Of a stretch of 64,000 nucleotides of DNA, positions 24,561 through 36,400 are shown piece after piece (the stretch's first letter is position 1; every line of letters begins with the position of its first letter). Source of the DNA: Tetracentron sinense (Eukaryota > Streptophyta > Magnoliopsida > Trochodendrales > Trochodendraceae); assembly GCA_015143295.1 (NCBI GenBank), contig CM026554.1:53318627-53382626 (forward strand). Reading direction: 5' to 3'. The translations under genes were made by a program, and so were the position numbers. The notes under the pieces were generated by a model that saw nothing but the letters and a program-made list of their open reading frames with translations, searched no databases and was not told where the DNA came from.

Positions 24561-25483
24561 TTGTGAAGGACAATAAAATTCTACATAAAAGTTAACTGAC
24601 CGCAAGGCACATCACAACCTCTCTAAACGATTGCTCAAAACTCAAAAGAGCTAGTAATTGCATAATGATGAAAAAGAATTCAAGGACCTATGACTACAGA
24701 CGAATACTGTAAACTTTCAACAATGAAGTATATAGTAAATGGATCAACCAAGTCTCTAGTAAATCAACTCAGGATCCTTTAAGCCATTAACCCTGCCGAC
24801 CAACTTCCCTTACAGGGGGGAAAGGGGCATGGATCTAAATGGCAATACAACTTCTCATGTGTCACCAAATCTTTCAAACATCATAACTAGCCTTGCTATT
24901 ATGAACTTATGATACATGTTTATGTAGCAATTCCAATGTATGTCGGAACAAAGAGCAAAAATCTATTTAGACCATTCTTTTAATTTTTACCTCAAAGATG
25001 CAATAGTTGAACTTGTGACACATTGTGCCAGCCAAAATGTCAAACTCCATACAACATACCTTCCTCAAATTCCATATTAGATTGCCTTCTCCTTAAGTTC
25101 TACATTGCTGGTGCATTATACCCAATTTTCTTAGATAATTTGGAAGTATTCATTCCATTGTTATCTCAAACCAAAATTAACAATTGCTACAAGGATGAAT
25201 CTATGAACTAAGTGCAATCCTTGCAATATTGCTGTTCATCCAAAGTCGCATAACCACATTCAGATAATCAAATCATATTATCAGCTAAGAATGGTATATC
25301 CAAGATAGCATTTTGATATAAATATAAAGATAGCATTTTGCATCAATCTGGACAAAGTTTTGATAGATCAAAGCTAAAAAACTCATAAGTACTCGATCAA
25401 ATGCTCTGGTTTCTTCACTTAAACCATAAAATGACCAAAATTTATAACTACAACTAATACAATGAGGAATAAAACAATCAAAC

Positions 25484-25924
25484 CTAAGCGGAAAGAACAA
25501 CAGCACCACCGGCCTCTTTGATCTTCTTCTCTGCAATCTTCGACACGAGCTTCGCCTTAACAACGATGGGCTGAGAAGAGGGCAAAACCCCTTTACCCAA
25601 AACCTTGAAGTAACCTAACTGGGTAACGTCGATTAGAGGGGCATTATCGGGAGAAGCCTTGTCCTTGATTTCTTGAGGGATCATGGACCAGAGCTTGTCG
25701 ATGTTGACAATGGGGCAATAGAACTTGTTCCTGAGCTTGTGAAAGTAACGCATCCCAACCTTACCGAAGTAACCGGGATGGTACTTGTCGAAGAGGATCC
25801 GGTGGTGGTGCATACCTCCGGCGTTTCCACGGCCTCCCGGATGCTTCCGGTGCTTGCCGATACGGCCGTGGCCGGCGCTGACGTGGCCTCGCTTCTTCCT
25901 GTTCTTCTTGAAACGGGTCGTCAT
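25484..25924 (-). CDS. RPL27A: 60S ribosomal protein L27a (uL15 family)
   Basis: Encodes a 146-residue protein of the large cytosolic ribosomal subunit. The start is [20 protein letters not shown]. Next comes the glycine- and histidine-rich segment [20 protein letters not shown] that is diagnostic of eukaryotic L27a/L28, then the conserved [15 protein letters not shown]. The C-terminal domain ([12 protein letters not shown] ... [20 protein letters not shown]) matches the uL15 fold. The length is the family norm and there is no intron or break, so this looks functional rather than a processed pseudogene. Upstream on the minus strand lie a TATA box and a GCCCTAAT (telo-box-like) element of the kind found in plant ribosomal protein promoters. 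It is transcribed away from ABCB26, which starts 3.2 kb to the right. Confidence 0.97.
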   Translation of the reverse strand: MTTRFKKNRKKRGHVSAGHGRIGKHRKHPGGRGNAGGMHHHRILFDKYHPGYFGKVGMRYFHKLRNKFYCPIVNIDKLWSMIPQEIKDKASPDNAPLIDVTQLGYFKVLGKGVLPSSQPIVVKAKLVSKIAEKKIKEAGGAVVLSA

Positions 25925-25990
25925 CTCCTCTTGCTCCTTCTACGGCTTCTGTGTTGTACTGTGGAGCGGCGAGGTCGAGGACTCGGGATG

Positions 25991-26016
25991 ATTAGGGCTT
26001 TGAGAGATTTATAGAG
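25991..26016 (-). promoter_or_regulatory. RPL27A core promoter: TATA box and telo-box-like AAGCCCTAAT
   Basis: Reading on the minus strand, CTCTATAAATCTC (26016-26004) holds a canonical TATAAA (26013-26008) about 85 bp before the start codon. AAGCCCTAAT follows at 26000-25991. Telo-box-like elements near the transcription start are typical of plant ribosomal protein genes. The role is inferred from position and motif. Confidence 0.6.
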
Positions 26017-26103
26017 GTGTATATCCTTCTTTCTTTTCTGTTTCCCTGTTTTGGCCAATCATTTTTACGTATTACTATCATGTCCGGGTGACATAAAATG
26101 GAT

Positions 26104-26200
26104 ATGTTGGGGGGCATTTTGGTCAGTAGGAGGAAGGTCCCGGGTTCAACCCGTGAGGAGAGTGAGCGTAACCCAGATTTCTTTTTGTTTTTTTGGGTAC
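26104..26200 (+). mobile_element. Possible SINE head fragment
   Basis: GGTCCCGGGTTCAACCCGTGAGG at 26136-26158 contains a B box and is preceded at about 30 bp by GGTCAGTAGGAGG, a weak A box. No clear 3' end was seen, and it overlaps the distal promoter side of RPL27A. Confidence 0.35.
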
Positions 26201-27300
26201 ACGTGGATATCCCGGCAAGAAGACTAAAATCCATAAATCGGATATTAAAAGGAGCCCAAATTCGATCTTGAGACCTCGGGGCTTACGGTTTGGCCTTCGA
26301 CAGCTGACCAGTGCAAAAAAAAGGAAACATGCTTCTTCTTTTTTTGAAAAAATCAATTTTCGACCTTTTTTGTGCGTGTGACAACTGACAATTGTCGGTC
26401 ACAATCAATTATGAATAACAATAACAAAATAATTATATTTGGATTGAAATTTAAAATAAAAGATAAATGTTGAGTAGTTGAAAATAAATTATCTAGTCAT
26501 GAACAATATAATATGGGAAGGCCCATTGGTGGTGTGCTAGTCACAACTCCATTTGATCTGGTTCCATTCCCAAGAGAGTGTGAATGTTGTTATCTCCACC
26601 CACTCTTGTCTTATAACATATATTAACTTATTATTCAGAGCCTAACCGTGTATCTCTAATCAACAAACAAAAATAATAATATATTATTACAATTTGGGTT
26701 TGAGCATGTACAATAATATATATATATATATATTAAGGAGGTAAAGTAACAATTAAATACACACAGTCAGACCTAAGGTTATCGTTAAGATGTTATAAGG
26801 GTAAACCCACTTGATCACTTCAAAAGAATTTAAGTGTGTGCAATAATAATATCAAAGTTTAGGGTTCACAATTTCTTCAACTTTTCTAAATTTCCTAGTT
26901 TATCCTGGGTATTCAAAGCTCTTGGTAGCAATAGTGATGTAGATGTTGTCGTCGTTGATGAGACGAGCTCGCATCTACTAAGAACTAACAGAACCCAGTT
27001 GCCGACCATGCTTGTCAGCGTATAATTTGTAGAGAGGGAGATAAATGTAGTGAAATCTCATATAAGATATTTTAGGGTGCTATTATGAGTGGCCCAACAT
27101 TTTCTTCCGATACATGAAAAATAATAAAAATAAATTTTATTTTAATAGTTCTCTTTTTATGCACACCCAACCCTTGGGCGATTCTCCTCCAAACCTTAGT
27201 TTCACCGTCGTAATAAAAAAAACTTTTCATTCACAGCGAGTTCACTCATTCATGGTACGACGTTGAGTCACTAGTAAAACATAATGACGATTATTGTTGT

Positions 27301-28085
27301 CATTGGGCAGAGCCACCAGGTGGGGGCACGTGCCCGTACTGAATTTTTAGGCATGGTCATGGGATTTGGGACAAGGAGGTTAGATCGGATCACTCAATTA
27401 GGATTGAACTTGGGGAGAGTTCAATCACACCCTCAAGTTAACACATGTTCCTTTTAACCTTTGTTAACAATAGTTAAAATTTACTAACTCCTGGGTTCAA
27501 CGATATAACTTTGATATTTTTAAAAAATGGAAAAAAATGTTAACCTTAAGATTTAAAATTGCAAACTAAAGTTAAATATATGTTTTTATTTTTCCTTCTA
27601 AAAACCAAGGGTATATTGTTGATCCAACCCCAATAATTAGTAAATTTTAACCATAGTTAATAGAGATTAAAAGGAATAAGACTTGTGGGTGCAATTGAAC
27701 TCTCTTCGAGTTCCATCGCAACTAACTGTGAACTGATCTCCATGTAGGTTCCATTGAACTTTAAAATATTTATTTCTATACTAAGTTGTTTAATTATTTT
27801 ATCGAGCATAATTACGGTAAAAGGGAGTTGTTCATCAAACAGTATATTATATTATTTAATAGGTATAGTCATAAAGCAAGGGGCAACGTTTCCTGGACTA
27901 TTAAATCATATATCTTTTATATTATGTTATTTAATTATTGAACAGTTAAGAGCCATGGGGCAAGAGGATAACTGTCCTAAGGGGGATATGGCTCGCAAAC
28001 ATAGTCATTATAAACAAAAAATCGGGGGCTGCCCTGAACCCCCATCACGTGCCACTACTACTAGAAATTTATGGTTGGTTGTTAT
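27301..28085. mobile_element. hAT-type non-autonomous element (GGGCAGAGCC family), interrupted
   Basis: The left end CATTGGGCAGAGCCACC matches the hAT-type terminus of the element at 50634 (CAGGGGCAGAGCCAAGG). After the nested MITE the interior (TTTAATTATTTTATC, ATAGTCATAAAGCAAGGGGCAAC, GGGGGCTGCCCTGAACCCCC) parallels 51340-51600. The right terminus has lost the CTCCGCC part, so the end at about 28085 is approximate. A 123-codon frame at 27754-28125 lies inside it and is not a gene. Confidence 0.6.
27381..27740. mobile_element. Foldback Mutator-type MITE, copy nested in hAT element
   Basis: Starts TAGATCGGATCACTCAATTA and ends CAACTAACTGTGAACTGATCTC, about 360 bp. The flanks CAAGGAGGT (27372-27380) and CATGTAGGT (27741-27749) agree at seven of nine positions. 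The arms carry the family words AGAGTTCAATC, TTAACCTTTGTTAAC and GGTTCAACGATATAAC with mirrored counterparts. More diverged than the 19206 copy. Confidence 0.8.
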
Positions 28086-28411
28086 CATAGATTATTTTAT
28101 TGGGCACATATTTATAAAATCTTAATTTATTGGTGTGAATAGTTGTGATTTGGATGAAATGCATAATTTTTTTAAAAATATAATATATATATACACGCAT
28201 GCACGTTCATTCAAATTTTGATTAGAACAATGCATTTAAGTTTTTCATGGTGTCTAATTTTCCATGCACTCGGATATGTAATAATAAGTTGTAAGTTTAG
28301 TGTACACATGCCCCCTACCTTGCTCCAGTTAATGGACATATGTTCCCTTTGAGAGAGAGGATTTGGGTTTGAGTTTGGATAGTGTGACGGTTGAGAGGGA
28401 TAAATTAGAAC

Positions 28412-28920
28412 TAGGGCGGCATTCAAATCAAGCTAGCTCGACTCGTTCGAGCCAAGTTCAAGTTAGCATTTTATGCTCAAATGAATCAAGCTAAGTTTTT
28501 ATTTGAGCTTGAATGTTTACAGATGTCAAGCTCGACTTAACTCAAAATATCTATATATATATATATATATATAATATTATTTGATAATGTTATTTATATT
28601 AATATAAAATTTAAATTTCCTTTATCACAATTTGTAATAAATAAATTTAAGAGATACTATTAACAAAAGAAAGTTAAGTAATTAAAAACAGCAATTCAAA
28701 TATAACTCTTTACCCTTTGGCCACTACTCCCATATATTTTTGTCTATGGATGTATTAATTTTTAAAGTTTCTTATATTCTATTGTTTTAATAAATATGTT
28801 TATTTATATTATATAAAATTAAATTAGTGAATCAAAGCTTGAGCCAAACTAACCTCGACTCAACTTGAATAAAGTTGAAGCCCACTCAAACTTTGCCAAG
28901 CCCAATTAGTATACACCCAT
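28412..28920. mobile_element. Mutator-like non-autonomous element, relative of 14604
   Basis: Starts TAGGGCGGCATTCAAATCAAGC and ends AATTAGTATACACCCAT. Like the 14604 element it has AGCTCGACTCGTTCGAGCC / GCTTGAGCC motifs at both ends and an AT-rich core with (AT)n at 28551-28571. Flanks AATTAGAAC and AATTATTAT match at six of nine positions only. Confidence 0.55.
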
Positions 28921-29164
28921 AATTATTATAATACCTACCGCAAAAATAGAAGAATTTTTTTTTTTTGTTGGGACAGAGCAAATGTTGGTGTGCTCGTAGT
29001 CGTAGCAGCACCCATATTTTTATCGTTTTGAAATTCGTAAAGACCAAAATGCCCATGAATTTGCTTGAAATGACTTGATTGGAGATACCGCCAACGTCCC
29101 CAACGTAACGTCTAAGAGGCTCTCAGACAAACACATAGACTATAAGATATATCAGGCACTGTCC

Positions 29165-30417
29165 ATGGCTCTGCAACTATCTTGCTGCACCATGGCTCTG
29201 TCTCTCCTGAATCCCCAACTTCGCCTAAACCCTTCTTTTCCTCACAGAAGACCTCTCATTCTCTCTCATCACAACAAACCCCATTTCGCCACAAACACCA
29301 AGCTCCGATTCCGTTTCCCTACTGTTTATCCAGAAAACAGAAATTCCAAATTTTTTCTTCCAAAATCGGCTTCCGTAAACGGATTCTCCGTTCAGAACAT
29401 CCCAGTAGAGAGAGAAAGAGACACCGGAGAGAACGATGTTGAGTTTCCGGAGAGATTTCGAAGATGGGTTGCTTTTATTCGATCATTCATGCCTGGTGGT
29501 AGTTGGTGGAGATTTTCTGATGATGTAGAAGTAGTATTTACCGCCAAACCAGTGACCGTGTTTCGTGCGCTTCGTCGGATGTGGGATTTGGTTGCTAAAG
29601 ATAGATGGGTTATCTTCGGTGCATTCACTGCCCTAATTTTTGCAGCGGTGCGTTTTTTTTTACCCAATTGCAGCCATTTCACAATATACAGATTCAAAGT
29701 AGGAAGTTTGATTAGCATGACCTTGAGTGATTACTGTTTACCTTATTTTTTTTATTTCTGTGCTCAAATTCCAGGTGATATTAGTTCATAGTTCACAATT
29801 ATAACTTGTAACTGCAGCAAGTAGATGTGTATGAATGATCAAGATACTCTAATGCAGTATCCAAAAACCTATAATGTCATAGTAGTCAATGAACTGCACA
29901 CCTTATATTTTATGCATAATTTTTTTTTTTTTTTGGAGGGTATGCATAATTAGTTTTGATCATTAAATATATTAGGTGGAGTTTTGTAACACTAATCTAA
30001 ATAGGTAGAGCTTATTTGAAAATTGTGCGTAGTTGAACTTTAGATTCTTAAGTTGAAGGTTAATTATTGCTTGTCCACATCTTTTTGAAGTATGGGTTTT
30101 ACCTCTAAAGTAAAAAGTAGCTATGAGCTACTTTTTAAAGTAGAGGTTTTTACCTCTAAAATCTCTAACTTCAAAAAGCTGTAGACATACTATTAACCTT
30201 TAACTTAACAATTTAAAGTCCAACCAAGCACAATTTTCAAATAAGCTCTACCTATTTAGATTAGTGTTAGCAAATGCCACCTTAGATCATAGAAACAAAG
30301 AGCTTTGAAACCAGATAATAGGCCAAAAGCTATAACTCTGAAAGTTGAGATTAACTATAATGGTCTCTTCGGTAATCGGTATGCTGTCATTGGCAAACAA
30401 TTGGTTTCATCATTTGC

Positions 30418-30450
<33 letters not shown>

Positions 30451-33400
30451 CATTTTTTCCTTTTTCCCTCACTTTCTAAGTAATGATTATCTGGTGCAGC
30501 TTTCGGAGATTTCAATACCCCATTTTTTGGCAGCGTCTATATTTTCAGCACAGAGTGGTGAGACAATGGTGTTCCATAGGAATGTGCAGCTCTTGGTTCT
30601 ATTGTGTATCACTTCGGGAATATGCAGGTCAAAATCTTGTATGGTCAAAATTCCCTTCTACTATGAATTTTAAATCTAATGCGTAGATCTTTTGCAACAA
30701 CAGTTCCTCTGTTCATACTTTAGGATTCATCCAAAATCAATTTAACTGATTGACAATCATATATTTTATAATTATATAGAATCGCATTCAGGTTGTGTAT
30801 CCGGAATACATTCAGTTTCTGTTGGTCATATGAAAATATTCTACTAGTTGCAGCTTACCACAGAAAAAGTCTCATGGGCATTATATATCTTAAATTTCTA
30901 TTAAATATTTTTATTTTGTCCAATTCCAAGCCAAAACAAAAACTCCCCTCCTAGTTTTGTAGTTTTTCTTATATATTTAGTAAATTCATCGCCAGAAATC
31001 ATTGAAAAGACAGTAAACGGGCCTACTTATGTAACTGCAATTTTTTTTTGGGGTAGAAAGGTTTAGTTATTTACGTGCTCTCTGTACTTACTGTGGTATT
31101 TTGTTAGATTTTGGTTGGAATCACTAGACTTATCCATGTATCATGTAGGCATAGAAAAACATCTCCGAGGTGCATTTTCTTAACCTAGAGACAATAACAT
31201 CAGTGACGTAGAACATTTCTTTTACAGAGGTGATATGTTCTAAACACGAGTGACCATTAATGATGCTTAACCATGTGCTACACTCATGGTCAACGTGAGG
31301 AAGTTATGGCCACTGTTTTTTTGCTTTTCTGTTTCTTTATTAGTTTCATGAGGACTAGGTATAAGCTTTATTCTGTTATATTTCTATTCGAGAGGGAGGG
31401 AGAAAGGGCTACATAAAGCCCCAAACTCATTCTATTTCTAGGAGTCCTAACCACCATATGATTTGAGCAATGTGTCTCCATTGGATGAGAAAGTTACACC
31501 ATTTTTGGAATCTTAATAATGTGTGTGATAGGCAATTTGCTGTTTTGCTTATGGATGAGTTATGGATCAGTGCACATCATTTCTGAACATTCAGAGCAAA
31601 ACTAGGGACTGAAGATCTAGATCAACAAGGCAAGGGCTGCAATCCAAGGGTTTTCTAATATATAAGAGGTCCAGATTGATGACCACGCTGCCAAGGTCAT
31701 GAATACGAAGTTTTCTATTCATCAAGCATAACTTACCTAGTGGCACACATGCACGCACACACACACATGCATATAAATAGACATAGTGTGTTATTTATCG
31801 TGGCAAATATTAGGGTTAGGGCTTGTAGCAATAGAAGAAAGTAAGAAAGAAAAGAAAGGAGGAGAGAAAGATGAGCCAATCCCTTTCATGCCCTGATATC
31901 TACCGTTCTCTAGGTATTGAAAGTTATTCTGATACGGATAACGGATCGGACTGGATCTCCATCTAATAGGAGGTATAATATTACATTATTACTACAGGAT
32001 ATTGCACTTTTCTTGGTAGCAATCTCGTGACGTGGAAGAGTAAGAAGCATAGTGTAGTGGCTCGATCAAGTGCAGAGGCAAGATGTAAGGTTATGGCACA
32101 TACAACTTGTGAGGGTTATGGTTAAAGCCATTGTTGCAAGAAATGGGGTTTGCAGTTAGTGAGCCAATGAAGATGTATCATTGGGGTAGATATCATATCA
32201 TTACTCTTTGAAGACGAGAGTACACATTATTTAGAGATGGAAGTCCATCACTAGCAAGTATCTGGCCACGAATGGATTGGAACTCAGGATTTACACCATA
32301 GGGGAATTATCTCTCCAAAATTCTTCTCTTTGTCGTTTCTGCTGTTCTACATCACTAGTGACTTGCTTATATAAGTTGAGTTCTTCCCACATACCTCTAA
32401 GAGTACTATAACAGTCAATAAGGCTCTGAGATCCCTACTTTAGGTGAGAATATTTCTCGTACAACTCATATACCCTTGAAATATTCTTTTCAGAAGAATA
32501 CATTTCACGGGTAGTTTCCCAAAAATCTTTGGCAGTATCAAGAAACATCACTTTAGCACCAACTTGTGGGCCTGTGGCTATATGTTGTTCCACAACCATT
32601 GCATGATCATGTAATTTTCTTAAGTCCACTCATTATATTTACCATCCAATGGATCAGGTTTATCACCATTATTATTTTTTAGTTTTCCTCTGGCACCCAG
32701 GAGGCCAAGAATACCTTAATGGACTGAGCCCAATGCAGGTAATTAGTACCATTCAATTTAAATGACGTAATTTGCATTCCACTCATATCAGGAAAGTTGG
32801 TATTGCCAAATTTAATCTGTAGCTTAATTTCATTAGCCATGAGACACAATAGGAGAAGAAGAAATACAAAAAACCGTTCTACTTAACAACTAACCAAAGA
32901 GCATAAATATTCTCACAGCACAATAAAGATCATAAACGAAAAAGGAAACACATATATTTGTTATCCACACATCAAAAATATAGTTACCAGATCGAGAAGT
33001 GAAGTGAGAGATTTTTTTTCCATAGGCACTTCACTGAAATATAGGCAGAAGCGAGGCTGAAATATAGGCACTTCACTTTTGTTATATTAGTATGGGCAGC
33101 CATAGTTTAGATTTTTTTTTTCTTGCATTAGATATGTGTGGAGAAGTAGGCACCTTAGGTTCCAATCTAACAATACTTGCTCAAGGTCTACACCCTAGAC
33201 TGTAGACTCGGGTTTATTCCATCATATTCTACATCTCTCTCTTTGACCATTAAATGGGGCGTGATGTAAGCAAGTTTTCTAGGAAAGAGTCTGAGAAGCG
33301 AGTGTCTTGGGAATCGAGCAACTCACCATGTACATATCTTCCTTGCAAGGCTGCAACTATGATCAAAATGCAGAATGTATCTTGCTGTCTACTGGAAAAA

Positions 33401-36400
33401 AAACAGCTATTTCTTGCTTTAAATGGCACTTCATATCTTGCTTTAAATGGCACTTCATGATTTTCCACCAACTGATCAAAGTTCCTCCTAGAAGGACTGG
33501 CGAATGTACGTGGACGGATCCTCTAATTCCAATGGTTCAGGCCTTGGTATCGTCCTCAAAATGCAGCATGTTTTTGTTGTCCGCTGGAAAAATACAGCAT
33601 TTGTCTTGCTATTAACACATCAAGAAATCAGCAACCAAACAGCCACATAGTCATCACCACATGTCTTCAACTTTTCCCCTTATTTTGATATATTGGATAA
33701 AAAAGGGAACTCAATACACTAGTACGTATCTCAAAGAAAAGTTGGATGAGATACGTTTACATGAGAAAGAGTAAAGTTTTATGAAGAGAAGATCAGCCCT
33801 TGTGAAAGAAACTAGGATTTGCAAAGAGATTACAGGAAAGAAAAGAATGAAGAAAATGAAAAGAATAGGTTAGGGATCAGATTTGCTTTGATACCATGTT
33901 ATTTTCCATGGCAAATATTTAGGTTAGGGCTTGAAGCAATAGAAGAAAGTAAGTAAGAAGATAAAGGAGGAGAGAAAGAAGAGAATGGTGGATCTTCTAC
34001 TATTAGATTCCGCCCTCTATTCTTTTACTATTAAAAAAATCACACTTAAGGACAAGTTTAACTACAAAAGACCCTACTGAACATAAAAGAATCTCAACAT
34101 AGTGGTTGTATAGTTTGGTAACAATATGTGTCCTATGGAAAGCAAAAGCTGTAGGAATTTGAGCCTCCTGAATGAATGATATGACAGAGGTGTTGACTGC
34201 GTACTCTGTTTTTGTGAATTTCAGTGGTGTACGAGGTTGCTGTTTTGGCATTGCAAATATGATCCTGGTGAGTCCCCAACTCTTGATTTACTTTTTTGAA
34301 GTATTTCTTTCTTTTGAGAGCTGGGAGAAACATTCAGTTACCCCACAATTACTATACTTAAGATAGTACCTAATCTATATTTCATTAATAGTGCAAATTC
34401 TTATCAACCTTGACAGCCCAATCAGAGGACCCAGCTATGAGGGCTCTTAGATCAAAAATCAACTTGATCAGATGATTGTAACCATATAATGAATATGCCT
34501 TTTTTCTCTAGACTGATGTCCTTGTATTTCTGGTTATCCAAATAAGATTCAGTTGGTTTGGTGGTTAAGATCATTCACTGGGGTGATTTTCTGGCCCAAA
34601 AGATTGCCCATATAGGGCTCATAGATTGGACGTTTTAAAATTTAAGAGTATGCCCCCCTTTGTAATTTGTATGGTAGAGGCCCATACTAATTCATTTTAT
34701 GTTAGTACCGGGACTCCGCCTTCCTAGTTGTGTATGTCATGATGTATGATATACATGTTGGCCATAGTCCAAAGGTCATATCGACCCGGCTATCTCTGTC
34801 TTCCATTCCAGAGTGTAGCAAAAACTTGGATGGATAATAGAAGTGGTTTAAAGGTCTGAAATATGCTAAGACATTGAATGGATAGGAAGTTTAAGATTGT
34901 CTCTTTGTATGGATTTTGGGCTTTGCCTATTTGCATATCCAAGAAGTGGTGACATGTTGATAGGTTAGGATTGATTGATGGCTGGGCCATGTTTATGGGG
35001 ACTATGAAAGGCAAGTAGCTTTTGTTTTCCTCACAAATATAAAATAACCTCCCTTTTTTTGAACTACTCTTGGGCAACCATTGTCTTGTCCCTTCAGCAA
35101 AGTACAGATATGATAACAACTGGTGTTTCATACAACATTGTGCAGGTTAAACGTATGAGGGAAACGTTATATTCAGCTCTTATCTTTCAGGTTTGCGATT
35201 TATTTTGCAATTATTCTTCTAGTTCCTCCCCTGTGCATCTTTTCAGGTGAACTGTCTTGCCAGAAACGTTTTACGTGTATTTATTTCATTAATAGGATAC
35301 CATATTTTGGTGTTATCTCTTATGTAGGATATATCCTTTTTCGACAAAGAAACAGTTGGTGATTTGACTAGTAGGCTTGGGGCAGATTGTCAGCAAGTAT
35401 CTCGTGTTATTGGAAATGATCTTAATATGATCTTACGCAATGTTGTTCAGGTTGCTTTATCAAATGATTTAACATATTTCTGAACTTGCCTACAAGTTAA
35501 GAATCTAATGCGCAACATCATTATCTCTTTCAGGGGACAGGTGCATTGATCTATTTGCTAATTTTATCTTGGCCTCTTGCATTAACTACGTTGGCGATAT
35601 GCCTTGCTCTATCAATAATCATGATTCTTTATGGCCAGTAAGAGTTAGTATTTTTTCCCCACTTTGACATGCTTGCCACATTGTTGCCGACCCCAAATAT
35701 TTGAGATAAGTCACTGATAATGATGTGATTACATTGTTCCATCCTAAGCTCTAGTCGTCTTTCCAGAATATTTTAAAATTAAGGACAAAGAAAAAAAATG
35801 ATCTTTCAATTATTGTATCTTTAATTAGATACTTTCCACTACACTCAAAATTTGATTAGCTCTGTATTAAAGCTGCTATTACCAATTCCTATTTGACATA
35901 AGAACTTATGAATCCTTGGTCTGATCTCACATACGAGATCGTCTTCTTCTTTGGGTTTGCTAGGAGTAATCTTGTCTTAGATAGGGGTCTGATAAGAATA
36001 CAAAGTTATGGTAATAACTTGTTGAGATGCTAGTAATTTTTGGACACTTCAGTCTCCTTGTCGATTATCAATTTTGCTGTGCAGATGTGTGTTTCTTAGA
36101 TTGTAGTCATTGGAGCTTACTTTCTTACTATTGACATTAAAATTTGAGTTTTGCTTATCTCACAATCTTTTGGTTATTGAGTGCATATTCCATCCTTTGG
36201 AGCATATATATGTCCTTTCCAAACTAAAAATAGCTGACCTTGATTACTTCTTCTTCTGAAGGGTTCCTTAATGGTTTTTCTATGGCTGAGTTTTGTTCAA
36301 TCTCAGAGAGAGAAGACTGGAGTTTCTGGAATATCTTTTTCTTAGGAGGGGTTATTTATAAGTTTAAGGGGAGTGTGTTGCTAGATTACTCAAAAGTGCA

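Noticed and set aside
25673-26014. 113-codon plus-strand frame opposite RPL27A
   Set aside because: Overlap shadow of the ribosomal protein gene on the other strand.
27754-28125. 123-codon plus-strand frame with a hydrophobic, signal-like N-terminus
   Set aside because: It lies wholly inside the hAT-type element homologous to 50634-51653 and spans its non-coding interior, so it is a chance frame.
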